38,845 bases of DNA. Source: Xanthobacteraceae bacterium (GTDB lineage Bacteria > Pseudomonadota > Alphaproteobacteria > Rhizobiales > Xanthobacteraceae). Below, in pieces: positions 14,830 to 22,982 of the stretch (position 1 is the stretch's first letter; every line of letters begins with the position of its first letter). The notes under the pieces are model-generated. The model made no database searches, had not been told where the DNA came from, and saw only the letters and a list, made by a program, of their open reading frames with translations. The stretch is taken from positions 1-38,845 of the forward strand of contig JAFAXD010000182.1 of the NCBI GenBank assembly GCA_019241285.1, given 5' to 3'. The translations under genes were made by a program, and so were the position numbers.

Positions 14830-16725
14830 TCAGCGGATTGCATCCTCGGCGCGCGCGCTCTGGTTGGCCGCGCGGCCACGGGGATCAGCCCGCAGCACGG
14901 CACCGAGCAGCGATTTGGTGTAGTCGTGCTGCGGCACTTCGAAGATGCGCTCGACCGGTCCCATTTCGACAATGCGTCCGCGATACATAACGGCGACGCG
15001 GTCGGCCAGGTAGCGCACCACGCCCATGTCGTGGCTGATGAACACGTAGGTCAGCGATAGCCGCTCCCGCAGGTCTTGCAGCAGATTAAGGATCTGCGCC
15101 TGGATGGAAACGTCGAGCGCCGATGTCGGCTCGTCGAGGATCACGAGGTCGGGCTGCACGACCAGCGCGCGGGCGATCGCGACACGCTGTCGTTGACCGC
15201 CGGACATCTGTATTGGATAGGAGTCGAGCAGGCGCCGGGCCAGTCCCACGCGCTGGCTCATGTCCGTCACGCGATCGCGCCGTTCGGCGCGCGAACCGAT
15301 TCCCTGCACGCTCAACGGAAACTCGATGATCTGAGCGACGGTTTTGCGCGGGTTGAGGGACGCGAACGGATCTTGGAATACCGGCTGCACTTTGCGGGCG
15401 ATGTCGCGCGGGTCGAGTGCGGTGAGCGGCTTGTTGTCGAGCAAGATGCTGCCGCCACTGGGCTGCATCAAGCCAAGCAGCATGCGGCCCAGCGTGGTTT
15501 TGCCGCTGCCGGATTCACCGACGATCGCCAGTACCTCGCCGCGCTGCACGTCCAGCTCAACGCCCTCGACGGCCCGGATTGGTTGCGACTTGCGAATGAG
15601 GCCGCCGACCTCGAATGTTTTCTCGACCCCACGGCAGACCAGCACGGCGCCCTCGTCGCCGTTTTCAGCTTCGGCCGCCGTGGCATCGGTGTTCGCCGCA
15701 GTCGGCTGCGCCGTCGCGGACAGCTCCGCCGAACGGATGCAGCGCACGTCGCGTCCCGGCGCGCGCGTTTGCAGCAGGATGCCCCGGCCCTGGGCGCAGG
15801 GCGCAATTGCGAACGCGCACCGGTTTCGGAACGAGCACCCGAGCCGGGCGCCGATCGTGGTCGGCACCAGTCCAGGGATGGTTCCCAAGCGACGGCTTTC
15901 TGCGCGAGACCCTGATGGAACGCAGGCGAGCAAGCCCCGCGTATAGGGGTGAAGCGGCTCGGTGAATATGTCGAACACCGTTCCACTCTCGACGATCTCG
16001 CCTGCGTACATCACCGCCACACGGTCGGCGACTTGTGCGACGACTCCGAGGTCGTGCGTGATCAGCACCAGCGCCATGCCGAATTCGCGTTGCAGATCCT
16101 TGAGCAACGCTATGATCTGCGCCTGGATCGTCACGTCCAGTGCCGTCGTTGGCTCATCGGCGATGATCAAGGTCGGCTCGCACATGAGCGCCATCGCGAT
16201 CATCATGCGCTGGCGCAATCCGCCGGAGAGCTCATGCGGGTATTGGCGCAGCCGGACGCTTGGCTGCGATACGCCGCAACGCTGCAGCAGGTATTCTGCC
16301 CGCGTCCATGCGGCGCGCGCCGGGCCGCCGCGATGGCGCTGATAGGTTTCGATCAGTTGATTGCGGATCGTGTAGACCGGATTGAGTGCCGTCATCGGGT
16401 CTTGGAAAATCATCGCGATGCGATCACCGCGCAGGTCCGCCAGCGCACGCGCATCGAGGGTGCGGAGATCGCGCCCGCGGAAGCTGATTGCTTGTGCGGT
16501 GACCGCGGCATTTGCCGGCAATAATCCGAGGACCGAGAGGGCCGTGAGAGTCTTGCCGCAGCCCGATTCGCCAACCAGACAGAGCGTTTCCGCAGGGTCG
16601 ACGCTGAAACTCACGCCGGACACCGCCTGAAGGCGCCCCGCCGGAGTTGCGATTGCGACCGAGAGGTCCTCAACGCGTAATTCGGGGCCAATGCTTCCGG
16701 TCGTGTGAGCAGTTCCGGCGCTCAA
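14830..16725 (-). CDS. Fused oligopeptide-type ABC transporter ATPase (DppD-DppF-like)
   Basis: A 631-residue protein with two complete ATPase domains, corresponding to DppD/OppD (about 15-265) and DppF/OppF (about 360-600). Domain 1 has GESGCGKT, ELSGGLRQRMMIA and LIIADEPTTALD. A linker with the oligopeptide C-terminal motif follows (CSFRNRCAFAIAPC). Domain 2 has GESGSGKT, QMSGGQRQRVAIARA and LVILDEPTSALD. It should energise a dipeptide/nickel/glutathione-type importer, but no permease or binding protein lies beside it. The start is a TTG, supported by GGAGG 7 bases upstream. The gene ends flush against the liv-operon binding-protein gene. Confidence 0.93.
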   Translation of the reverse strand: MSAGTAHTTGSIGPELRVEDLSVAIATPAGRLQAVSGVSFSVDPAETLCLVGESGCGKTLTALSVLGLLPANAAVTAQAISFRGRDLRTLDARALADLRGDRIAMIFQDPMTALNPVYTIRNQLIETYQRHRGGPARAAWTRAEYLLQRCGVSQPSVRLRQYPHELSGGLRQRMMIAMALMCEPTLIIADEPTTALDVTIQAQIIALLKDLQREFGMALVLITHDLGVVAQVADRVAVMYAGEIVESGTVFDIFTEPLHPYTRGLLACVPSGSRAESRRLGTIPGLVPTTIGARLGCSFRNRCAFAIAPCAQGRGILLQTRAPGRDVRCIRSAELSATAQPTAANTDATAAEAENGDEGAVLVCRGVEKTFEVGGLIRKSQPIRAVEGVELDVQRGEVLAIVGESGSGKTTLGRMLLGLMQPSGGSILLDNKPLTALDPRDIARKVQPVFQDPFASLNPRKTVAQIIEFPLSVQGIGSRAERRDRVTDMSQRVGLARRLLDSYPIQMSGGQRQRVAIARALVVQPDLVILDEPTSALDVSIQAQILNLLQDLRERLSLTYVFISHDMGVVRYLADRVAVMYRGRIVEMGPVERIFEVPQHDYTKSLLGAVLRADPRGRAANQSARAEDAIR

Positions 16726-16834
16726 GGGGTTACCTCCACCACTCTCTTACATGAATTTTCGATGAATTCCATTTTCAGGACGCATTCATGGCCATACCCT
16801 TAGCGTGCAGGTGGGCGACTACAATAGAATTTGC

Positions 16835-18394
16835 ATGGCTGGTTGGGCACAAATTCGTCGTCCCACGATCCCGGTTCTCGCCGCCGCAGGACTGATGGTC
16901 GCGACGCTCGTATCGATGGCGTCCGCCGGGCAAGGGCCAAGTATCGTCGCGCTCTCCGGGCAAGACTTAGCGCTCCTCAATCGCGTCACCTGGGGCGCCA
17001 ATAGCTCCAGTGCTGCTATCTTCGCAAAACTCGGTGCGAACGGCTTCATCGAGCAGCAGCTGCGCCCGTCCGCGGAGAGCCGATTGCCGCCGGCGGCGCA
17101 GGCGCAGATCGACGCCATGACGATTTCATCCACCCCTGTCGACATTCTGGCTGATGATATGGACCGTCAGCTCAAGGCGGCCAATGCATTAGCTGATCCG
17201 GAGCAGAAGCAGGGGGCGCAGCGCGCCTATCAAGACGCCATGAACCGATTCGCGCGCGAGGCAGTCGTTCGTTCGCTGTTGCGCGACGTCTACTCGCCTG
17301 ATCAGCTCAAGGAACAACTGACGTGGTTCTGGATGAACCATTTCAATGTGTTCAGCGGCAAGGCGAATATTCGCGCGCTTGTTGGTGATTACGAAGATCG
17401 GGCAATCCGGCCACACGTGCTGGGACATTTCCGCGATTTGCTCGCCGCGACCCTGCATCACCCGGCGATGCTCATGTATCTGGACAACAATCAGAACGCG
17501 ACGGGCCATATCAACGAGAACTATGCACGCGAAATCATGGAGCTGCATACGCTGGGCGTCGATGCCGGTTACACGCAGAACGATGTGCAGGAGCTCGCGC
17601 GCATTCTCACTGGAGTCGGTGTCCCCCAACCGGGGAATTTCCCCAAGCTGAAGCCCGAACTGCAGGGGCAATACGTTCGCGACGGATTGTTCGAGTTCAA
17701 TCCCAACCGGCACGATTATGGGGACAAGACTTTTCTGGGTCATCGGATTGCGGGCGCGGGGCTGGCCGAGGTCGATGAGGCGCTCGACATCCTCAGTCGC
17801 GCTCCGGCAACGTCGCGCTTCATCTGCCGAAAACTGGCGCTGTTCTTTGTCTCCGATCATCCGCCCGCCGCATTGGTTGATCGGATGGCGGCGACATTCA
17901 GGGAGACGGATGGCGACATCGCGGCGGTGCTGCGCCTGCTCTTCCACGCGCCGGAGTTCACGATGTCGCTCGGGGCGCGCGTGAAGGACCCGATCCACTA
18001 CGTGGTATCGGCAGTGCGGCTCGCTTACGACGACAAGGTCGTGCTCAACGCCGCACCCATGCAGGGGTGGCTCACGCGGCTCGCGGAGCCGCTCTACGGT
18101 CACGAGACGCCGGACGGCTATCCACTGACCGAGCCATCCTGGGTTGGTCCTGGCCAACTCGCCACGCGCTTCGAAATCGCCCGCGGCGTCGGATCGGGAT
18201 CGGCAGGTCTGTTCAAGCTCGACGGTCCAGGTCAGACCGATCAACCGGCGTTTCCACAGATCGCCAATGCGCTCTACTTCAATTCGGTGCGCGCGACCTT
18301 AAACGGATCAACGGTTACCGCGCTCGACCAAGCCGTGTCGCCGCAGGATTGGAACACGTTGTTTCTAGCTTCACCGGAGTTCATGCGCCGTTAG
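16835..18394 (+). CDS. DUF1800 family exported protein, copy A
   Basis: A 519-residue member of the DUF1800 family, whose biochemical role is not established. A signal peptide (IPVLAAAGLMVATLVSMASAG) sends it out of the cytoplasm. Family blocks are LALLNRVTWGANSSS, VYSPDQLKEQLTWFWMNHFN, ATLHHPAMLMYLDNNQNATG, NENYAREIMELHTLGV, DVQELARILTGVGV, FNPNRHDYGDKTFLGH and the end DWNTLFLASPEFMRR. The ATG at 16835 is chosen over a GTG at 16805 because it sits just before the signal. A close paralogue follows after 23 bases and a DUF1501 gene after that, so the three form one unit. Confidence 0.9.
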   Translation: MAGWAQIRRPTIPVLAAAGLMVATLVSMASAGQGPSIVALSGQDLALLNRVTWGANSSSAAIFAKLGANGFIEQQLRPSAESRLPPAAQAQIDAMTISSTPVDILADDMDRQLKAANALADPEQKQGAQRAYQDAMNRFAREAVVRSLLRDVYSPDQLKEQLTWFWMNHFNVFSGKANIRALVGDYEDRAIRPHVLGHFRDLLAATLHHPAMLMYLDNNQNATGHINENYAREIMELHTLGVDAGYTQNDVQELARILTGVGVPQPGNFPKLKPELQGQYVRDGLFEFNPNRHDYGDKTFLGHRIAGAGLAEVDEALDILSRAPATSRFICRKLALFFVSDHPPAALVDRMAATFRETDGDIAAVLRLLFHAPEFTMSLGARVKDPIHYVVSAVRLAYDDKVVLNAAPMQGWLTRLAEPLYGHETPDGYPLTEPSWVGPGQLATRFEIARGVGSGSAGLFKLDGPGQTDQPAFPQIANALYFNSVRATLNGSTVTALDQAVSPQDWNTLFLASPEFMRR

Positions 18395-18417
18395 CGATGA
18401 GCGTGAGGAAATGTCCG

Positions 18418-19998
18418 ATGTTCTCCCAGCTTAGATCGCCTGTAGGGACGTTCAGGGGAATACTTATCGGTGCGTTGGCCTCAGTGGCGGCGCTGTCACC
18501 CGGTGCCGCGACGCCGGAAGCCGGACTGGCAACCCCCGCTGCGCCGCCGGCATCCTTGTCGGCCGGCGACCTCTCGTTGCTCAATCGTATCACGTGGGGG
18601 GCCAACGCATCCACGGCTGGACGGTTCGCTCGGATCGGCCCTGAGGCATTCATTCGCGAACAACTACATCCGGCACCGGGCGAGCGGTTGCCGCCAGTAG
18701 TGCAGGCACAAATCGACGCGCTGAAGATTTCGCAAAAGCCGGCCGCATCGCTCGCGATCGAGCTCGAACAGCAGCGGCGGGATGCCAACGCGATCACTGA
18801 CTTGGATCAAAAGCGCGACGCCCGCCGCGCCTACCGGCAGGCCCTGGCCGACCTGCGACGTGAGGCGGCGACGCGGTCACTGCTGCGCGATCTCTATTCG
18901 CCCGATCAACTTAAGGAGCAATTAACCTGGTTCTGGCTCAACCACTTCAACGTCAGTGCCAACAAGGGCAACATTCGCGCGCTGATCGGGGACTATGAGG
19001 AGACGGCCATCCGTCGGCACGCATTGGGCCGTTTTCGCGATCTCCTGGCCGCAACACTGCATCACCCTGCGATGCTGATCTATCTGGACAACAATCGTAA
19101 TGCGGCTGGTCAGATCAATGAAAACTATGCGCGCGAGATCATGGAACTGCACAGCCTCGGCGTGGCGTCCGGCTACACCCAGAAAGACGTACAGGAACTC
19201 GCCCGCATTCTGACAGGTGTTGGCGTCAACCTCACGCCGGAAGGTCCCAAAGTAAGGCCAGCTTTACGCGGTCAGCTGGTGCGTGATGGCGTGTTTGTAT
19301 TCAACCCGAACCGGCACGACTATGGTGACAAGATATTTCTAGGCCACCGAATAGAGGGACGCGGGTTGGCTGAAGTCGATCAGGCGCTCGACATTCTCAG
19401 TCGCGCGCCGGCGACATCGCGTTTTATCAGCCGCAAACTCGCGGTCTATTTTGTTTCCGATGATCCGCCCGCTGCGCTGGTGGAGCGCATGGCCGCGACC
19501 TTCCGGAAGACGGACGGTGATGTCGCAGCGGTGCTTGAGACCATGTTCAACTCGACCGAATTCAAAACTTCGCTAGGCACTCGGTTCAAGGATCCGATGC
19601 ACTTCGTGCTCTCCGCAATCCGGCTTGCCTACGATGACCGAGTGATCGTCAACACGCTGCCACTGCAGAACTGGTTGAACCGGATGGCGGAGCCTCTGTA
19701 CGGTCGGCAAACGCCCGATGGTTACAGCCTTGCCGAGGCAGCCTGGACAAGTCCGGGCCAGATGGCGACGCGCTTCGAGATCGCTCGGGTGATCGGTTCA
19801 GGCGCGGCGCCGCTGTTTCGCACCCAGGGCTTGGCCGAGCCGGTCGAACCGGTGCCCATCCAACTCGCTGAAAATCCGTCGTTGGAGGGGATGCAGTCTC
19901 GGCTCGGTCAACAAACGCGCGAAGCACTCAACACGGCGACGACTGCGCGGGATTGGAACACGCTGTTCCTGGCCTCGCCTGAATTTATGCGCCGTTAA
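18418..19998 (+). CDS. DUF1800 family exported protein, copy B
   Basis: A 526-residue paralogue of copy A, similar along its full length and identical over the last 15 residues (DWNTLFLASPEFMRR). It carries its own signal peptide (GILIGALASVAALSPGAA) and a longer Ala/Pro spacer before SLLNRITWGANAST. Shared blocks are LYSPDQLKEQLTWFW, NENYAREIMELHSLGV and FNPNRHDYGDKIFLGH. The start at 18418 is backed by GAGGAA 8 bases upstream; ATG at 18397 is the alternative. It lies 14 bases before the DUF1501 gene. Divergence between copies is greatest in the N-terminal third and near the C-terminus. Function is unknown. Confidence 0.9.
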   Translation: MFSQLRSPVGTFRGILIGALASVAALSPGAATPEAGLATPAAPPASLSAGDLSLLNRITWGANASTAGRFARIGPEAFIREQLHPAPGERLPPVVQAQIDALKISQKPAASLAIELEQQRRDANAITDLDQKRDARRAYRQALADLRREAATRSLLRDLYSPDQLKEQLTWFWLNHFNVSANKGNIRALIGDYEETAIRRHALGRFRDLLAATLHHPAMLIYLDNNRNAAGQINENYAREIMELHSLGVASGYTQKDVQELARILTGVGVNLTPEGPKVRPALRGQLVRDGVFVFNPNRHDYGDKIFLGHRIEGRGLAEVDQALDILSRAPATSRFISRKLAVYFVSDDPPAALVERMAATFRKTDGDVAAVLETMFNSTEFKTSLGTRFKDPMHFVLSAIRLAYDDRVIVNTLPLQNWLNRMAEPLYGRQTPDGYSLAEAAWTSPGQMATRFEIARVIGSGAAPLFRTQGLAEPVEPVPIQLAENPSLEGMQSRLGQQTREALNTATTARDWNTLFLASPEFMRR

Positions 19999-20012
19999 AG
20001 AGGAGACGTCCA

Positions 20013-21203
20013 ATGAACCGCCGTGAAGTTCTCAAAGCGATTGCCCTCACAGCGCCACTGACGGTGGGCGGCCGCTTGTACGCAGCGCCGTGGACCAGCA
20101 CGCGTCTGCTCGTGGTGTTCCTGCGCGGCGCCTACGACGCGGCCAATGTCGTGGTGCCGGTCTCGAGCGAGTTCTACTATCAATCGCGCCCGACCCTGGC
20201 GATCGCGAAGCCGAACACGAATGATCCGAATGCAGCGTTGCCGCTTGACCGTGATTGGGCATTGCACCCGGCGCTCAAGGAAACACTCTATCCGCTCTAC
20301 CAAAAGAACCAGCTCGCGTTTGTGCCGTTCGCAGGCACCGACGACACCAGCCGCAGCCACTTCGAAACCCAGGACTCGATCGAACTTGGGCAGTCCCTCA
20401 ACGGGACCCGGGATTTTCAATCGGGGTTTATGAGTCGGCTCGCGGATCAGCTCACAGACGTGAAACCTATCGCCTTCACCGACCAGCTGCCGCTCGTCTT
20501 CCGGGGCGGTGGTGCACCAATTCCCAACATGGGGCTGAACAGCGTTGCCAAGCCTGGAGTCGACGAACGCCAGGCAAGTCTGATCATGAACATGTATCGC
20601 GGCACCAATCTCGAGGCCAACGTCACCCAAGGTTTTGTGGTCCGCGATCAGGTCTATGAGACGGTATCGGCCGAAATGCAGGAGGCCAATCGGAGCGCCG
20701 TGATGCCGCGCGGCTTCGAACTTGCGGCCCGCCGCATTGCCAGCCTCATGAACAACCGTTTCAACCTGGGTTTCGTCGATGTCGGCGGTTGGGATACCCA
20801 CGTCAATCAAGGCGGTGCTGCCGGTTATCTGGCCACCCGGCTCGCGGAGCTCGGGCGTGGCCTGGCGGGGTTCGCGCAGGCCAGCGGACCTGCCTGGAAT
20901 GATACGATCGTCATCGTGATCAGCGAATTTGGTCGAACTTTTCGCGAGAACGGCGACCACGGCACCGATCATGGTCACGGTAGTGTGTATTGGGTGCTGG
21001 GCGGCGGCATCAAAGGCGGCCGGCTTGTCGGCGGACAGGTCAAGGTGGAGCAGGCGACGCTGTTCCAGAACCGCGACTACCCGGTGATCAACGAATATCG
21101 CGCGATCCTCGCAGGCCTGTTTGGGCGGGTGTATGGGCTGCAAGGGGATCGGTTGGAGAAAATCTTTCCCGGAGCGCGGCCTAAGGATCTCGCTTTGGTG
21201 TAG
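20013..21203 (+). CDS. Tat-exported DUF1501 family protein
   Basis: A 396-residue DUF1501 protein, a family related to the alkaline phosphatase/sulfatase fold and usually exported by Tat. The Tat signal is NRREVLKAIALTAPLTVGG. The first strand is RLLVVFLRGAYDAANVVVP. Later blocks are FVDVGGWDTHVNQGG, IVIVISEFGRTFRENGDHG and GTDHGHGSVYWVLGGGIKGG, whose Asp/His residues suit metal binding in this fold. The catalytic Ser/Thr of true phosphatases is not evident to me. AGAGGAG precedes the ATG. DUF1800-DUF1501 pairs occur in several phyla, and this is a DUF1800-DUF1800-DUF1501 set. The substrate is unknown. Confidence 0.92.
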   Translation: MNRREVLKAIALTAPLTVGGRLYAAPWTSTRLLVVFLRGAYDAANVVVPVSSEFYYQSRPTLAIAKPNTNDPNAALPLDRDWALHPALKETLYPLYQKNQLAFVPFAGTDDTSRSHFETQDSIELGQSLNGTRDFQSGFMSRLADQLTDVKPIAFTDQLPLVFRGGGAPIPNMGLNSVAKPGVDERQASLIMNMYRGTNLEANVTQGFVVRDQVYETVSAEMQEANRSAVMPRGFELAARRIASLMNNRFNLGFVDVGGWDTHVNQGGAAGYLATRLAELGRGLAGFAQASGPAWNDTIVIVISEFGRTFRENGDHGTDHGHGSVYWVLGGGIKGGRLVGGQVKVEQATLFQNRDYPVINEYRAILAGLFGRVYGLQGDRLEKIFPGARPKDLALV

Positions 21204-21217
21204 TTGTAACCAGTCTG

Positions 21218-22714
21218 TCAGACGCCAGCGCCGGCTTGCTTGCGGTCGTTCTCAATAGCCGTATAGAACTCGCGCTTGGATTGGAACATGCGCATGTCGG
21301 CGCGTTTGACCACCGCTTCCAAGCGATCGCCCGGACGGCTGGTTGCCGCTCCCATCGACAGACCCAAGGTTGATCCGGTGTAGAACTGATTGTTGATCTC
21401 GATCAATCTATTGATGTTGGCGATCATCAGCTCGCCTTCGCGCTCGTCTGCCGCCGGCATCAGGATCGCGAACTCGTCGCCGCCGATCCGCGCCGCATGA
21501 TTGGGCTTCAGCACGGCTTCGCTCAGCACTTCGCCGGCCCGCCGCAGCAGTGCGTCGCCGGCGGCGTGGCCCCACTGGTCATTGGTGATTTTCAGGCCGT
21601 TGAGATCGGCAACGATGATCGTGACCGGATAGGGTCCTTTGCGCTCCAGACGGTTGAGTTCGTCCACGTAAAAAGAGCGGTTATAGAGCTTGGTCAGGAC
21701 ATCATGCTGTCCGAGATACTCCAGATAGGCCTCGGCTTTCTTGCGCGCCGTAATGTCGGTCAAGGCCACCTGTACCAACGACCAGTCATGCTCGTGCCCG
21801 GGTAAAACCGAGAACTGCAGGTGAAAATGCAGCTCGCTGCCGTCGAGTGCGTAGTTGACGACCTCTCGTTGCTGAAAAAGCTTGCCTTGCCAAAGGTCGA
21901 TCAATTGTTCGCGGAAATGCTCCAGCATTTCATCGCGAAAGACGTCGCTCAGCCTGCTGAGGAGGGTGGCTTTGTCAGGTGCGGAAAACTGCAAGAGCGT
22001 GTGCTTGTTGACGTCAATGACCCGGATCTCGCTCATGCAGCGCGCCACGAACTCCGGATGCACGTCGGTGAAGACGCGCAAATCGGTGATGCCGCGGCAA
22101 CGGATTTCGTCCATCAATCGTTTGATGCTGCTGAAATCCTCGACCCACAGCGAAACGGGCGAATGTTCGAACAGCCCGCGTGCATATTGCTCGCTTAACG
22201 CGAGCGCCCGACGCGCGGACTCACGCGCTGTGACGTCTTCCAGCACGACCAGAACGCAGCTCCAGTCGTGCTCGTGACCCGGTAACACGGTTCCCTTCAG
22301 ATCAATTTCGATCCGTCGGCCGGAAAGAGTGTAGTTCACGGAGTGGCTGACGAATTGGCCGCGGCCTTCCCACAGTTGCACCAGTTCGTCGACGAACGCG
22401 TGGAACATGTCGTCGCGAAAGACCCGTCCGAGGTTTTCCACCAGGTGATTGAGGTTATCGGCCTCAAACAGCGTCAGCGTTCGTCGATTGACTTTGATGA
22501 CGCGGAACCGCTCGGAACACGCCTTGATTCGATCAGGATCCGCACGCAGGAAGTCACGCAAATTCGTGACACCTGCCGCCTTCCAGTCAGCAAACAGGGC
22601 CTTGACGGCGCTGTAGTCATGCAACCAGAGCGAAACTGGCGCGACGTCGAATGTGTCGGCCTCGTCGTCGCGACGATCCGATCGCACTGCCGTTGCCCCG
22701 TGCTGGTCGTGCAT
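21218..22714 (-). CDS. Soluble diguanylate cyclase with two 160-residue PAS-like repeats
   Basis: A 498-residue protein with no membrane segment. Two PAS-like sensor units are in tandem: PVSLW at 26-30 and 186-190, VFRDDM/VFRDEM at 98 and 258, and VLPGHEHDW at 143-151 and 303-311. The GGDEF domain begins at about 333 (LGQHDVLTKLYNRSFY) and carries an intact GGDEF motif at 411-415. There is no RxxD inhibitory site five residues upstream, so product inhibition by that route is unlikely. It should make c-di-GMP in response to an unknown cytosolic signal. The ATG at 22714 has GGCAGGA upstream. It converges with the DUF1501 gene with a 14-base gap. Confidence 0.93.
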   Translation of the reverse strand: MHDQHGATAVRSDRRDDEADTFDVAPVSLWLHDYSAVKALFADWKAAGVTNLRDFLRADPDRIKACSERFRVIKVNRRTLTLFEADNLNHLVENLGRVFRDDMFHAFVDELVQLWEGRGQFVSHSVNYTLSGRRIEIDLKGTVLPGHEHDWSCVLVVLEDVTARESARRALALSEQYARGLFEHSPVSLWVEDFSSIKRLMDEIRCRGITDLRVFTDVHPEFVARCMSEIRVIDVNKHTLLQFSAPDKATLLSRLSDVFRDEMLEHFREQLIDLWQGKLFQQREVVNYALDGSELHFHLQFSVLPGHEHDWSLVQVALTDITARKKAEAYLEYLGQHDVLTKLYNRSFYVDELNRLERKGPYPVTIIVADLNGLKITNDQWGHAAGDALLRRAGEVLSEAVLKPNHAARIGGDEFAILMPAADEREGELMIANINRLIEINNQFYTGSTLGLSMGAATSRPGDRLEAVVKRADMRMFQSKREFYTAIENDRKQAGAGV

Positions 22715-22982
22715 ACAACGTCCTGCCGATTGTGAACGGGTCGCCCAACCTATTCATGCCGCCCGCGGGAATCGGGCGCAAGGGCCGGATACCGTGAATT
22801 CTGGTTGGGCACAACCCGGGCCCGTCTTGCCCACTACAGGCCGGAGATCTCCTGCCCGGACGGGGTTCGGTCACAAGGGGCAGCGACCTGGGGCGCCGTC
22901 ACCGATATTGAGTTCGCTGGAGGCGACCATTAGGAATTAACAGGAATGACCAAATGAAACTCACAAAAGACGGGGAGGGTAC

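Noticed and set aside
15076-15915. 279-codon frame on the plus strand inside the fused ABC ATPase gene
   Set aside because: Shadow frame; all Walker and signature motifs are on the minus strand.
17189-18244. 351-codon frame on the minus strand inside DUF1800 copy A
   Set aside because: It is the codon-bias shadow of the DUF1800 gene; the protein has no recognisable fold or motif, while the plus-strand reading matches a family over its full length.
19995-21143. 382-codon frame on the minus strand across the DUF1501 gene
   Set aside because: A shadow of the plus-strand gene, with no hydrophobic core pattern or conserved motif. The opposite strand has a Tat signal, ribosome site and family blocks.
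22803-22816. GGTTG-GGCA-CAACC palindrome between the cyclase and MetE-like genes
   Set aside because: A 5-bp stem is expected by chance in GC-rich DNA. Nothing else in 22715-22982 supports a regulatory site, and I see no gene there.
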